Assembly: GCA_036567945.1 (NCBI GenBank)
Contig: DATCTM010000026.1
Location: 1 to 28,735, forward strand
Reading direction: 5' to 3'
Origin: BRH-c54 sp036567945
GTDB taxonomy: Bacteria > Bacteroidota > Bacteroidia > Flavobacteriales_E > Vicingaceae
Length of the DNA stretch: 28,735 nt
Shown: positions 1-7,904 of the stretch, piece after piece
Position numbering within the stretch: the first letter of the stretch is position 1
Layout of the letters: each line of letters starts with the position of its first letter
Notes under the pieces: generated by a model
What the model was told of the DNA's origin: nothing
What the model saw: the letters and a program-made list of their open reading frames with translations, nothing else
Database searches by the model: none
Position numbers and translations under genes: made by a program

Positions 1-63
1 TTATCAATGTTAAAACAAATTAGAATGTATGCTATTGCATTCAATACACAAGCTAAGGCCTAG
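1..63 (+). CDS. sufE: C-terminal fragment of SufE-like protein (partial)
   Basis: The window opens inside a reading frame that runs from the first base to a TAG at 61-63. Only the last 20 residues are visible, beginning LSMLKQIRMYAIAF. This short helical tail with a Leu-x-Met-Leu/Ile-x-x-Ile pattern resembles the C-terminus of the SufE cysteine-desulfurase activator, which accepts sulfur from SufS for Fe-S cluster assembly. Support comes mainly from context: the next gene, 24 bp downstream on the same strand, is a DUF59/SufT-like gene, and in Bacteroidota SUF operons sufE is often followed by such a gene. The fragment is too short for firm assignment. It could be the tail of another SUF-operon protein. 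Confidence 0.5.
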   Translation, partial: LSMLKQIRMYAIAFNTQAKA

Positions 64-87
64 TTGAAAGTTTATAAATTGAAAAAG

Positions 88-429
88 ATGGAAGAAAATA
101 AAGAACATACCAACCAACTCTCCAAACAAGATGTGGAGATGCAAATTATAGAAGTACTTAAATCAGTATATGACCCCGAAATTCCTGTAGATATTTACGA
201 GTTAGGATTGATTTATGAAATTAAATTAGATGAAGAGTTTAATGCCGAAATTTTAATGACACTAACATCTCCTTCTTGTCCTGTAGCTGAAAGTTTACCC
301 GAAGAAGTTCGTCAAAAAATTGAAGCACTTTGGTCGGTAAAATCGTGTATAGTTACCATGGTTTGGGAGCCATCTTGGAACAAAGACATGATGAGTGAAG
401 AAGCTAAGTTTGAGTTAGGGTTTATGTAA
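88..429 (+). CDS. DUF59/MIP18 family SUF-system protein (SufT-like)
   Basis: This is a small (113 aa) single-domain protein of the DUF59 (MIP18/PaaD-like) family, associated with Fe-S cluster assembly or delivery. The hallmark DPEIPVDIYELGLIY lies at about residues 30-44. It is followed by a beta strand with the TSPSCPVAE motif, whose conserved Cys is thought to be functional in the family. An in-frame TTG at 64 would add eight residues. The ATG at 88 is preferred because it is a standard start and gives the usual family length. It lies 24 bp after the SufE-like tail, so it is probably the last gene of a SUF operon. Its stop is 13 bp from the convergent stop of the anti-sigma gene. Identity of the family is firm; the exact partner is inferred. 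Confidence 0.88.
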   Translation: MEENKEHTNQLSKQDVEMQIIEVLKSVYDPEIPVDIYELGLIYEIKLDEEFNAEILMTLTSPSCPVAESLPEEVRQKIEALWSVKSCIVTMVWEPSWNKDMMSEEAKFELGFM

Positions 430-442
430 GAATAATAAGTCT

Positions 443-1867
443 TTAATTTAATGTTTTCAATTTATCTTGAGCTCTTTGCTGGTAAAATCCTTTTTCATCA
501 ATAATTTGCTGAAGCAATATTTTAGCTTTACTTGTTTCTTTCAGCTCTATTAATGTAAGGGCTTTATTCCATTTTGCTTCCTGATTAAACTCTGTTTGAG
601 GATTTTTTAAAACCGCATCAAGTTTACTTAAGGCTCTTTTATAATTCTTTAAATTATATTCTGATAAAGCTCCATAAAACAAAGCGTTTACATCTTTTGG
701 ATGTTTAACAAGAATCATTTCAAAATCAATTAAAGCTTCTTTATATGCCAACTTTTTGAAGTTTATAATAGCTCTTTCTAATACATCTTTATAGGTTTCT
801 TTAACTACAGTTTGGTCTAACGATTTTTCAGCTTCAGCTTTTTGCTCTTTGTTAAGAAAATCAACCGGAGTTGCATCTGTTTCAGCTAATTTCTTAAAAT
901 CTTCTTCATTCTGATATTCAACAGCATAATCTACCACTTTATAATCATACAGATAGTAAGTATTTTGAGCTGTTATTCCGGCAGACAAAGAATTTCCGGT
1001 TGCTACAGCTTCTTGTTTAGCAGCTGGTGCTTGAGCAGATTTTGCTTTTTTTCTATTGGTTTCATTTCTTTGTTTTTCCACCACCACTTTATCAGCATCA
1101 GGTTCACTTTCTTCAGAAGTCACAGCTGATGAAATAACTTGTTGATTGTTATTCAACACTTCATTATCGTAATAAGTAGCGTTCTTGTCATTTTTTGAAA
1201 ACACCTCCTCCTCAACAACTTCTGCATCCATACTTTCAGGAACTTCATCTGCCAATACTATATCATTTTCAATATCGTCTATATCACTTGGTGTTCCTCT
1301 ATAACCCGGTTTATCAAAAACACTTGGTGGAGTAGGTTGTTCTAAATTTTCAGTTACTGTTTCTTCCATTTTTAAAGTATTATCTTCAGTAGCTTCATCG
1401 TTATTTTGACTTCTATCAACAACATCTTTCTTATCCTCATCAATTCTTTCTTCTTTAATATAATTTTCTGTTGGAGCAGGGTCATTTTGCTCTTCTTCTA
1501 TTTGCTGATGAACAGCCATTTCGTTTTGTGTAAACTTATTTTCATCAAACAAATTAATTAAAAAATAAGCTCCAAAAATTATGGCTACAAGAGATGCTGC
1601 TGCCATAAGCCAACCTCCTCTAAAAAAAGGATTTGACTCTCCGGTTGCAATTCTATTGTCGATTTTATTATCAATAGCCAAAATAGTAGCACTATTTGTG
1701 GCATATTTCATTCCTGCCATCGCATCAGAACACAAATCACAATCGAGCATGTGTTTTTCCACCTCGTGCAACTCTTTCTTAGAAAGCTGATGCTTGATAT
1801 ACTTCATCATCGTTTCTTTAGAAATGCATGTGGTTGCAGAAAATATATGGTTATGTAATTCTTTCAT
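443..1867 (-). CDS. Membrane anti-sigma factor with zinc-binding N-terminus and periplasmic TPR domain
   Basis: This 474-aa protein has the layout of a zinc-binding anti-sigma factor. C14 and the H39-x3-C43-x2-C46 motif form a ZAS/zf-HC2-type cytoplasmic domain. A single membrane helix follows at about 84-107. Then comes a long, acidic, low-complexity linker (about 108-300) rich in Glu, Asp, Asn and Val. The C-terminal region (about 350-474) has tetratricopeptide-like helical repeats, such as the one around KHPKDVNALFYGALSEY. It lies 15 bp downstream of the ECF sigma gene in the same orientation, the usual sigma then anti-sigma order. The inference is that the ZAS domain holds the sigma factor and the outer TPR part senses an envelope signal or partner. 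The signal is unknown. The TPR end and long linker make it much larger than a minimal anti-sigma factor. Confidence 0.82.
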   Translation of the reverse strand: MKELHNHIFSATTCISKETMMKYIKHQLSKKELHEVEKHMLDCDLCSDAMAGMKYATNSATILAIDNKIDNRIATGESNPFFRGGWLMAAASLVAIIFGAYFLINLFDENKFTQNEMAVHQQIEEEQNDPAPTENYIKEERIDEDKKDVVDRSQNNDEATEDNTLKMEETVTENLEQPTPPSVFDKPGYRGTPSDIDDIENDIVLADEVPESMDAEVVEEEVFSKNDKNATYYDNEVLNNNQQVISSAVTSEESEPDADKVVVEKQRNETNRKKAKSAQAPAAKQEAVATGNSLSAGITAQNTYYLYDYKVVDYAVEYQNEEDFKKLAETDATPVDFLNKEQKAEAEKSLDQTVVKETYKDVLERAIINFKKLAYKEALIDFEMILVKHPKDVNALFYGALSEYNLKNYKRALSKLDAVLKNPQTEFNQEAKWNKALTLIELKETSKAKILLQQIIDEKGFYQQRAQDKLKTLN

Positions 1868-1882
1868 ATCATTTTCAATTAT

Positions 1883-2467
1883 TCACTTCAAATTATTCAT
1901 TTGTATGGCTAAATTTCTTTTTCCGTTTTGTATGTAACTTTTTACTTGTTTTACAGAGTAACCTGTTTCTTCAGCTACCTCGTTGTAGCATTTTTCTTTC
2001 AGAAAAAACAATTCAATACAAATTCGCTGTTCTTCTTTTAATACTGCAATTGCTTTCTCTAAATCAGTTAATATTAATTCTTGCTCAAATTTTTCGCTTA
2101 TTTCAAATGGAGCTGCAAAAGTCTCTTCATGTTCATAAGCTGCTTCATATTCGTTTACTTTTCTCAACACCGATTTCATTTTTCTTAAATGCATTAAGCA
2201 ATGATTTCGTGCAACGCTATGTAACCATGATTTAAAGTTCACTATTTCATGTTTTTTAAGGTCTTCCATTAAGTTTTCAAATATCTGCAAAACTGCATCT
2301 TCAGATTCGGTTTCGTTTTTCAAGTATTTAAGGCAAACACCAAACACCAAGTGAGAATATCTTTTGTATAATTCACCCAAATATATTCCATCTCCATTGC
2401 TCTTATATGTTGCAATAAGCTCGTTGTCGGACAATTTATGAGGTCTATTTTTCTTAAAGATATTCAT
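1883..2467 (-). CDS. ECF-family RNA polymerase sigma factor
   Basis: This 194-aa protein has the two conserved parts of an extracytoplasmic-function sigma-70 factor. Region 2 (about residues 30-98) includes LYKRYSHLVFGVCLKYL and the DNA-melting segment NFKSWLHSVARNHCLMHLRK. Region 4 (about 130-190) includes a helix-turn-helix with EVAEETGYSVKQVKSYIQNG. There is no sigma-1.1 or region 3. The anti-sigma gene begins 15 bp downstream, so the two are probably co-transcribed. Upstream lies a strong hairpin terminator (2511-2553) ending the plug-protein gene, so the sigma gene needs its own promoter in the short gap at 2468-2510. No clear TAnnTTTG element is visible there, which would fit autoregulation from an ECF-type promoter. 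Target genes cannot be read from the sequence. Confidence 0.93.
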   Translation of the reverse strand: MNIFKKNRPHKLSDNELIATYKSNGDGIYLGELYKRYSHLVFGVCLKYLKNETESEDAVLQIFENLMEDLKKHEIVNFKSWLHSVARNHCLMHLRKMKSVLRKVNEYEAAYEHEETFAAPFEISEKFEQELILTDLEKAIAVLKEEQRICIELFFLKEKCYNEVAEETGYSVKQVKSYIQNGKRNLAIQMNNLK

Positions 2468-2510
2468 TGATAAAGTTTGGTCACTAAAAATGAATTGATA
2501 AAGGTATTAA

Positions 2511-2553
2511 AAAAGTTCAAGGTTTAATAGTAAAAGTTAAACCTTGAACTTTT
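2511..2553 (-). terminator. Perfect 17-bp stem hairpin terminator
   Basis: The left arm AAAAGTTCAAGGTTTAA (2511-2527) and the right arm TTAAACCTTGAACTTTT (2537-2553) are perfectly complementary, with a 9-nt loop. The hairpin begins seven bases beyond the stop of the plug-protein gene and ends in a T-run when read on the minus strand. It therefore looks like an intrinsic terminator separating that gene from the ECF sigma gene. The A/T arms are symmetrical, so it could act on both strands. Confidence 0.8.
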
Positions 2554-2559
2554 AGGGAT

Positions 2560-3348
2560 TTACTTAAATTCCTGAGCTAAATCGAAATAACTTTTAGTTT
2601 CTACTACAATTACCCCACCATTAACATCTCCATATTTTGCAGGAACGCCTCCGGTATAAACTTTCATTGCTCCAATAGCTAATCCGGGAATACCTATCTC
2701 TCCAGTTATTGATTTCATTCCATCTGTAATAAACTGAGTAGAAGTTGGTCGTGCTCCTCTTATATAAACATCTTTACCATTGTTAGCTAATGTAACCCCA
2801 GGCAACATAGTGGCTATTTTAATAGGATCTTTAATATTTGGACTATTACTAATCTCTTCGATAGTTAACGCTTGCACATGTGGTTCATCTTTGTTTATTA
2901 GCGGTATTACGTGCATAACTTCTGTAACTACAAACGGATCTAACATTGTTGCTGTTTGTTCCATAGCCATATCTACATAAGTAATTTTATCAGAAGTAAT
3001 CCTAACCTCTTTTGTTTCAATTGTTCCAAACCCAGTAGATTTTGCTGTTACTGTATAAACTCCAGTACTCAAAGGTTTTATAGTATATTTTCCATCAAAA
3101 TCAGTTACCGCTCCTTTTAACGTCCCTCCTACTTCTACATACACAGAGACATTAAAAATTGGCTCTCCTGTAACTTTATCTTTTACAACTCCTTTTATTT
3201 CTCCATTCTGAGAAAAGGCTGCCGAACACATTATTAATACTGAAACCCCTAAAGCAACCAGTTTTGTAGTTGCATTTCTAAATAAGGTTAATTTTCTATT
3301 CATCATCTTAGTTTTTAGATAATTGTTTTTGTAATTTTTAGTTTTCAT
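2560..3348 (-). CDS. Plug-only TonB-type protein with carboxypeptidase-regulatory-like domain
   Basis: This 262-aa secreted protein has a signal peptide ending near AAFSQ (about residue 47). A carboxypeptidase-regulatory-like beta-sandwich domain follows (about 50-130, starting GEIKGVVKDKVTGEPIFNVSV). Then comes a TonB-receptor plug-like domain (about 155-255) with ATMLPGVTLANNG, DVYIRGARPTSTQFITDGM and KYGDVNGGVIVVETK. It stops right after the plug, where a normal receptor would continue for 500 or more residues of beta-barrel. A clean stop and a terminator seven bases later argue against recent truncation, because no barrel remnant is present. Start choice is uncertain: ATGs at 3306 or 3303 (MMNRKL) would give a shorter, more typical signal peptide. 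The ECF sigma/anti-sigma pair lies downstream, suggesting but not proving a shared signalling or envelope role. Confidence 0.8.
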   Translation of the reverse strand: MKTKNYKNNYLKTKMMNRKLTLFRNATTKLVALGVSVLIMCSAAFSQNGEIKGVVKDKVTGEPIFNVSVYVEVGGTLKGAVTDFDGKYTIKPLSTGVYTVTAKSTGFGTIETKEVRITSDKITYVDMAMEQTATMLDPFVVTEVMHVIPLINKDEPHVQALTIEEISNSPNIKDPIKIATMLPGVTLANNGKDVYIRGARPTSTQFITDGMKSITGEIGIPGLAIGAMKVYTGGVPAKYGDVNGGVIVVETKSYFDLAQEFK

Positions 3349-3513
3349 AATTTCTAGGTTTTAGGTGAATATTATGTTTTATTTGCCCTTTAGATGCAAC
3401 TACTTTCCAAATTCCATAAAATTTTTAATTTTTTTTAATCTTCCTAGATGAATAAACTATATTTATTTTTTTGTTATCTTTAACCCGTTGTAAATCACTA
3501 ATCAACTTAAACT

Positions 3514-5568
3514 ATGATAAAAACTAGCTCTCTTATTATTATTCCTAGCTTACTTTTAGTAGCTGTAGGATGTTCAACACAAGAAAATAAAAACCAAGAA
3601 CCAGAAAAAGAAATTACACCCGCTTTTGATATTAGCCAAATAGATTCCTCTCATTCTGCTTGTGATGATTTTGAACAATTTGCTGCAGGTAATTGGCTAA
3701 AAAACAATCCTGTTCCTGAATCTGAAAGCCGTTGGGGAAGTTTTAATGTGTTGCATGATGAAAATGAATTGCAACTTAAAACCATAGTGGAAGAAGCTTC
3801 AAGTGCTAAAGGCAAAAAAGGAACAAACTTACAGTTAGTTGGAGATTTTTACACCTCAGCATTAGATTCTACCACTATTAATAAATTAGGTTATGAACCC
3901 ATAAAACCGCATTTAGATAAAATAAACGAAGCTGCTACTATAGCTGATTTAATAACTACTTCTGTAGAAAATAAAAAAATTGGTTCAGGTGCATTTTTTG
4001 GATTTTATGTTTACATAGACGCAAAGAACAGTGACAGATACATTACTTACTTGTCTCAAGGAGGACTTGGGTTACCCGATAAAAGTTATTATTTTCCTAA
4101 AGATGAAAGAGGCGAAAACATACTTGCCGAATATGAAAAATTTATCACTAAACTATTTATTCTTACTGATAATTCGGAAGAAATAGCTGCTCAAAAAGCC
4201 AAAAACATCATCAAAATTGAAACAGAATTGGCATCCAACTCTATGGATAGAGTTGATTTAAGAGACCCGCATAAAACATATCATAAAATGGATAAAGCAG
4301 GTTTGCAAAAATTAATGCCTGCTATTAATTGGCAAGACTTCTTTGCTACCGCAGAGTTTAAAGATTTTGATACTTTAGTTGTTCGTCAACCTGATTTCTT
4401 TAAAGCATTAAACAATTCTTTCAAAAAATTTCCTTTAGCAGATTGGAAAGACTACGTTGCTTATCATTTTATTAATGATTTTTCCGGACATCTAAGTATA
4501 GATTTTGAACAAGCCGATTTTGATTTTTATTCCACTACACTAAAAGGTGTTAAACAAATGAAACCACAATGGAAAAGAGCTTTAGGGAAATCTAACAATT
4601 ATGTTGGTCAGCCTTTAGGAAAATTATTTGTTGAAAAACATTTTCCTGAAGAATCTAAACAAATGGTATTGGATATGATTCATAATATTTCTGATGTTTT
4701 TAAAGAACGAGTACAACAATTGGACTGGATGAGCGATGAAACAAAATCTAAAGCATTAGAAAAACTAAGCAAATTCAATTACAAAATTGGTTACCCTGAC
4801 AAGTGGAAAGATTATAGCTCTGTTGACATCCAAGCCAATACGTTAGTTCAAAATGTGATGAACATGAACTACCACAATTATAAAGAAAACATTGACAAAT
4901 TAGGAAAACCAATTGACAAAGATGAATGGGGAATGAACCCACAAAGAATCAACGCCTATTACAATCCTACTATGAACGAAATTGTTTTTCCTGCTGCCAT
5001 TCTTCAGCCTCCATTTTTTAACCCTGAAGCGGATGATGCCATTAATTATGGTGGAATTGGAGCAGTTATCGGTCACGAATTTTCTCATGGTTTTGATGAT
5101 AAAGGAAGTCAATTTGATGGTGATGGAAATCTGAAAAATTGGTGGACAGATGGAGATCTGAAAAATTTTGGAGAACGTACAGCAAGATTAGTCAACCAGT
5201 TTAATAATTACGAGGTAGCCGAAGGCAATAAAGTAAACGGAGAACTTACTCTTGGTGAAAACATTGCTGATATTGCCGGATTAACCTTAGCATATTACGG
5301 TTTACAAAAAGCCGTTGAAAAGAAAGGAAAACCGGAACTAATTGATGGTTTTGACCACAACCAACGTTTCTTTTTAGGTTGGGCTCAGGTTTGGCATACT
5401 AATGCTAAAGATGAATTCCTTATCAATCAGGTAAAAACGGATCCACATTCTCCTACTCGCTATAGAATTATTGGTCCATTGGTTAATATGAAAGAATTTC
5501 ATAGTGCTTTTGGTTGCAAAGAAGGAGAAATGGTTGCTGCCGATAGTTTAAGAGTTACTATTTGGTAA
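3514..5568 (+). CDS. M13-family zinc metallopeptidase lipoprotein (PepO/neprilysin-like)
   Basis: This 684-aa protein is a full-length M13 (neprilysin/PepO) endopeptidase. It starts with a lipoprotein signal peptide whose lipobox VAVGC puts the lipidated Cys at residue 20. The M13 N-terminal domain follows (about 40-425), with CDDFEQFAAGNWL near its start. The catalytic domain carries the substrate-binding NAYYN motif at 480-484, the zinc motif HEFSH at 521-525 and the third ligand in ENIAD (E582). The chain ends in a Trp, as is typical for the family. It should cleave oligopeptides at the cell surface or in the periplasm, anchored to a membrane. It stands alone on the plus strand: the plug-protein gene is divergent 165 bp upstream, and a strong terminator follows at 5587. 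Confidence 0.96.
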   Translation: MIKTSSLIIIPSLLLVAVGCSTQENKNQEPEKEITPAFDISQIDSSHSACDDFEQFAAGNWLKNNPVPESESRWGSFNVLHDENELQLKTIVEEASSAKGKKGTNLQLVGDFYTSALDSTTINKLGYEPIKPHLDKINEAATIADLITTSVENKKIGSGAFFGFYVYIDAKNSDRYITYLSQGGLGLPDKSYYFPKDERGENILAEYEKFITKLFILTDNSEEIAAQKAKNIIKIETELASNSMDRVDLRDPHKTYHKMDKAGLQKLMPAINWQDFFATAEFKDFDTLVVRQPDFFKALNNSFKKFPLADWKDYVAYHFINDFSGHLSIDFEQADFDFYSTTLKGVKQMKPQWKRALGKSNNYVGQPLGKLFVEKHFPEESKQMVLDMIHNISDVFKERVQQLDWMSDETKSKALEKLSKFNYKIGYPDKWKDYSSVDIQANTLVQNVMNMNYHNYKENIDKLGKPIDKDEWGMNPQRINAYYNPTMNEIVFPAAILQPPFFNPEADDAINYGGIGAVIGHEFSHGFDDKGSQFDGDGNLKNWWTDGDLKNFGERTARLVNQFNNYEVAEGNKVNGELTLGENIADIAGLTLAYYGLQKAVEKKGKPELIDGFDHNQRFFLGWAQVWHTNAKDEFLINQVKTDPHSPTRYRIIGPLVNMKEFHSAFGCKEGEMVAADSLRVTIW

Positions 5569-5586
5569 AAGAAGTTTTATAAACTT

Positions 5587-5625
5587 AAAAAGGTCGGAAT
5601 AAAATTGACTCATTCCGACCTTTTT
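5587..5625 (+). terminator. Intrinsic terminator after the M13 peptidase gene
   Basis: Arms AAAAAGGTCGGAAT (5587-5600) and ATTCCGACCTTTTT (5612-5625) pair perfectly over 14 bp around an 11-nt loop. The GC-rich core GGTCGG is followed by a run of T on the plus strand. The hairpin starts 18 bases beyond the peptidase stop codon and isolates it from bioA. Confidence 0.88.
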
Positions 5626-5639
5626 TATTTTTGACTGTT

Positions 5640-5647
5640 TACCTTTG
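5640..5647 (+). promoter_or_regulatory. Candidate -7 element for bioA
   Basis: TACCTTTG matches the Bacteroidota -7 consensus TAnnTTTG and ends five bases before the bioA ATG at 5653. That would give a very short or absent 5' leader. No TTTG is seen at the usual -33 distance, so the call rests on the -7 match and on the preceding terminator, which makes a new promoter necessary here. Confidence 0.45.
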
Positions 5648-5652
5648 CCACT

Positions 5653-6918
5653 ATGAACCTGAAACAAAAAGACAAACAATACATTTGGCATCCGTTCGAT
5701 CAGCAAAAAGGTGCTGATGTAATTCCTATTTTTAAAGGCAAGGGAGCTTTTGTTTTTGATGAAGTAGGCAAGCAATACATTGATGGATTTTCCAGTTGGT
5801 GGGTAAACATTCATGGTCATTCGCACCCTTATATTGCCCAAAAAATTTACGAACAAGCACTAGAATTAGAACATGTTGCTTTTGGTGGTTTTACGCATCC
5901 ACAAGCAGTAAAGCTTTCGGAAAGATTAATTCACTTGCTCCCCAATAATATTGAAAAAATATTTTTCTCAGATAATGGCTCAACTACCAACGAGGTCGCA
6001 CTGAAAATGGCTATTCAGTATTGGTTCAACAAAGGCGAAAAACGTACTCGTTTTATTGCGTTGGAAAATGATTACCATGGAGATACTTTCGGAAGTATGA
6101 GTTTAACCGCCAGAGGTGGTTTTAATGAACCTTTTGAAACACTATTGTTTCATGTTGATTTTGTTGAACCTCCAACAGAAAAAAACAAATTAGCAGTTTT
6201 AAATAAATTTGAAGATCATTTAAAAACCAATGAAATAGCTGCTTTTATTTTTGAACCTATTATTCAAGGAGCAGCCGGAATGTTAATGCATTCACCAGAA
6301 ATTTTATCAGAAATGATAGGTTTATGTAAAAAATACCATGTAATAACTATTGCCGATGAGGTTTTTACAGGATTTGGCAGAACAGGAAAATGGTTTGCTT
6401 CAGATTATTTTCAGCACAAACCTGATGTTTTTTGTTTATCAAAAGGAATTACCGGAGGTTTTATGCCATTGGGTATTACAGCAGTTTCAGACAACATTTA
6501 CCAAGCGTTTTATTCGGATAATGCTAAGCATACTTTTTTACACGGACATTCTTACACAGGAAATCCATTGGCGTGTGCCGCTGCTAATGCTTCGTTAGAT
6601 TTATTTGAGTCGGAAAATACGTTGAAGAAAATAGCACACATTTGTCAGCAACAAAAAACCTTTATTTCAACTATTGAACAACATAAAAAAATTAGAAATG
6701 CCCGATGTTTTGGAACTATTGCTGCTATTGAGTTAGAAACTGATGGCGAGAGTAACTATTTTAACTCCAAAGGCAAAGAAGCGTATCAATTTTTGTTGAA
6801 GAAAGGAATCATTCTCAGACCACTCGGAAATGTGCTTACCATTATTCCTCCTTACTGTATTTCCGATGCTGAATTAGATACGATTTATCAAGGAATTACA
6901 GCTTATTTGAATCAGTAA
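5653..6918 (+). CDS. bioA: Adenosylmethionine-8-amino-7-oxononanoate aminotransferase
   Basis: This 421-aa class-III aminotransferase depends on PLP. It would make 7,8-diaminopelargonic acid from 7-keto-8-aminopelargonic acid using S-adenosylmethionine, the next-to-last stage of biotin synthesis. BioA features include the N-terminal WHPFDQQK, the DGFSSWWVNIHGHSHP block, the PLP-phosphate region around SDNGSTTNEVALKMA, and IADEVFTGFGRTG. The PLP lysine is K264 in LSKGITGGFMPLG. The length is normal. It is not next to other bio genes here. The stop is one base from the stop of the convergent GSCFA gene, leaving no room for a terminator between them. Other class-III aminotransferases are less likely because of the WWVNIHGH and WHPF motifs. 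Confidence 0.93.
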   Translation: MNLKQKDKQYIWHPFDQQKGADVIPIFKGKGAFVFDEVGKQYIDGFSSWWVNIHGHSHPYIAQKIYEQALELEHVAFGGFTHPQAVKLSERLIHLLPNNIEKIFFSDNGSTTNEVALKMAIQYWFNKGEKRTRFIALENDYHGDTFGSMSLTARGGFNEPFETLLFHVDFVEPPTEKNKLAVLNKFEDHLKTNEIAAFIFEPIIQGAAGMLMHSPEILSEMIGLCKKYHVITIADEVFTGFGRTGKWFASDYFQHKPDVFCLSKGITGGFMPLGITAVSDNIYQAFYSDNAKHTFLHGHSYTGNPLACAAANASLDLFESENTLKKIAHICQQQKTFISTIEQHKKIRNARCFGTIAAIELETDGESNYFNSKGKEAYQFLLKKGIILRPLGNVLTIIPPYCISDAELDTIYQGITAYLNQ

Positions 6919-6919
6919 T

Positions 6920-7897
6920 TCATTTTTTCTTTGTCAACAACTGTTTTTCTTCTTCAAAATTGAAGTGAGGAAATTGAATAGTTAATTCTTGAATTATAGC
7001 GAGTTGATTTTTAATAAATTGCTGATGATTTTCACTGTCAAAATCAAAAGGCTTGTGCATTGCTGCTTGTTTAATTTTTTGAATCTTTTCAACTAATAAA
7101 GCTGTTTCTTTCGAAAAATAACTTGCTGTAAATTTTTCCCAAACATAGTTTACTGCTAAATCTGTTGGATGGACTAAATCATCGTTGAAAAAACGATAAT
7201 CACGCAATTCGTCCATTACAATTTCATAAGCCGGAAAATAAGAGCAATTATCAAACTTTTCAGTGAGTTCTTTTATGCTTAAATGCAAAACTGACTTACT
7301 TAAATTATTTTCCCACAAACCATCTTTAACATGACGAACAGGGCTAACAGTAAAAACAATATTAATATCCGCATTACTATCTTTAATGCTTTTAATAAGG
7401 GAAGTATAAGCTGCAACTATTTCTTCTACTTTCAGTAATCTTTTTGCAAAATGCTTAGTAGGAATTTTATGACAATTGGCAACCAATCCATACTTTTCGT
7501 GTTCATACACCCAAGCAGAGCCAAAAGTAACAAACAAATAACTCGCTTTCTTTAGTTGTTTATTTGATGAACTAATAGATTGATTAATGGTTTGCAAACA
7601 CTCAGTCTTATTACTATTGGAATAACTACCATGATGTTGTAAACTCAGCCATTTATCATTGAAAAAAAGTAAATCATCTTCCTTAAAATTGTGTTCATTT
7701 AAAATATGATTTAAGCTATTAGCAATAGAAATAGGGTTATAAATTATTCCGAATGGATTTACAACTGTATTAAATTTATTGGAAGTAAGTTTTTCTCCGA
7801 TATTTTCGGCAAAACAAGAGCCTAAAATCAACAATGAGGAATTGTGATTTATTGGCTTTTTAGCAAAAGGAATAACTACTGGAATTGAAAACTTCAT
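6920..7897 (-). CDS. GSCFA-domain protein
   Basis: This 325-aa protein carries the family-defining GSCFA motif at residues 26-30 (in LLILGSCFAENIGEKL). Other conserved blocks are NPFGIIYNP (about 47-55), TFGSAWVYEH and VFTVSPVRHVKDG, plus a late DLVHPTDLAVNYVWEKF. The Gly-Ser start and late Asp-x-x-His look like SGNH/GDSL-hydrolase geometry (nucleophile Ser27, D/H in DDLVHP), so an esterase role on a glycan or lipid is plausible but unproven. There is no signal peptide. It is the last gene of the envelope cluster, beginning eight bases after the EnvC-like gene. This supports a cell-envelope role by context only. Confidence 0.9.
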   Translation of the reverse strand: MKFSIPVVIPFAKKPINHNSSLLILGSCFAENIGEKLTSNKFNTVVNPFGIIYNPISIANSLNHILNEHNFKEDDLLFFNDKWLSLQHHGSYSNSNKTECLQTINQSISSSNKQLKKASYLFVTFGSAWVYEHEKYGLVANCHKIPTKHFAKRLLKVEEIVAAYTSLIKSIKDSNADINIVFTVSPVRHVKDGLWENNLSKSVLHLSIKELTEKFDNCSYFPAYEIVMDELRDYRFFNDDLVHPTDLAVNYVWEKFTASYFSKETALLVEKIQKIKQAAMHKPFDFDSENHQQFIKNQLAIIQELTIQFPHFNFEEEKQLLTKKK

Positions 7898-7904
7898 AAG
7901 TATT

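Noticed and set aside
64..87. TTG start for the DUF59 gene
   Set aside because: An ATG at 88 gives normal family length, and the extra eight residues are not conserved-looking.
1828..2235. 135-aa plus-strand open frame
   Set aside because: It is antisense to the sigma factor and anti-sigma genes, rich in Phe and Leu as expected from the reverse of Lys/Glu codons, with no family resemblance.
3349..3513. Possible divergent promoters in the largest gap
   Set aside because: TATCTTTA at 3475-3482 resembles a -7 element, but the last base and the -33 box do not fit. Otherwise the 165 bp are AT-rich with no clear repeats or RNA gene.
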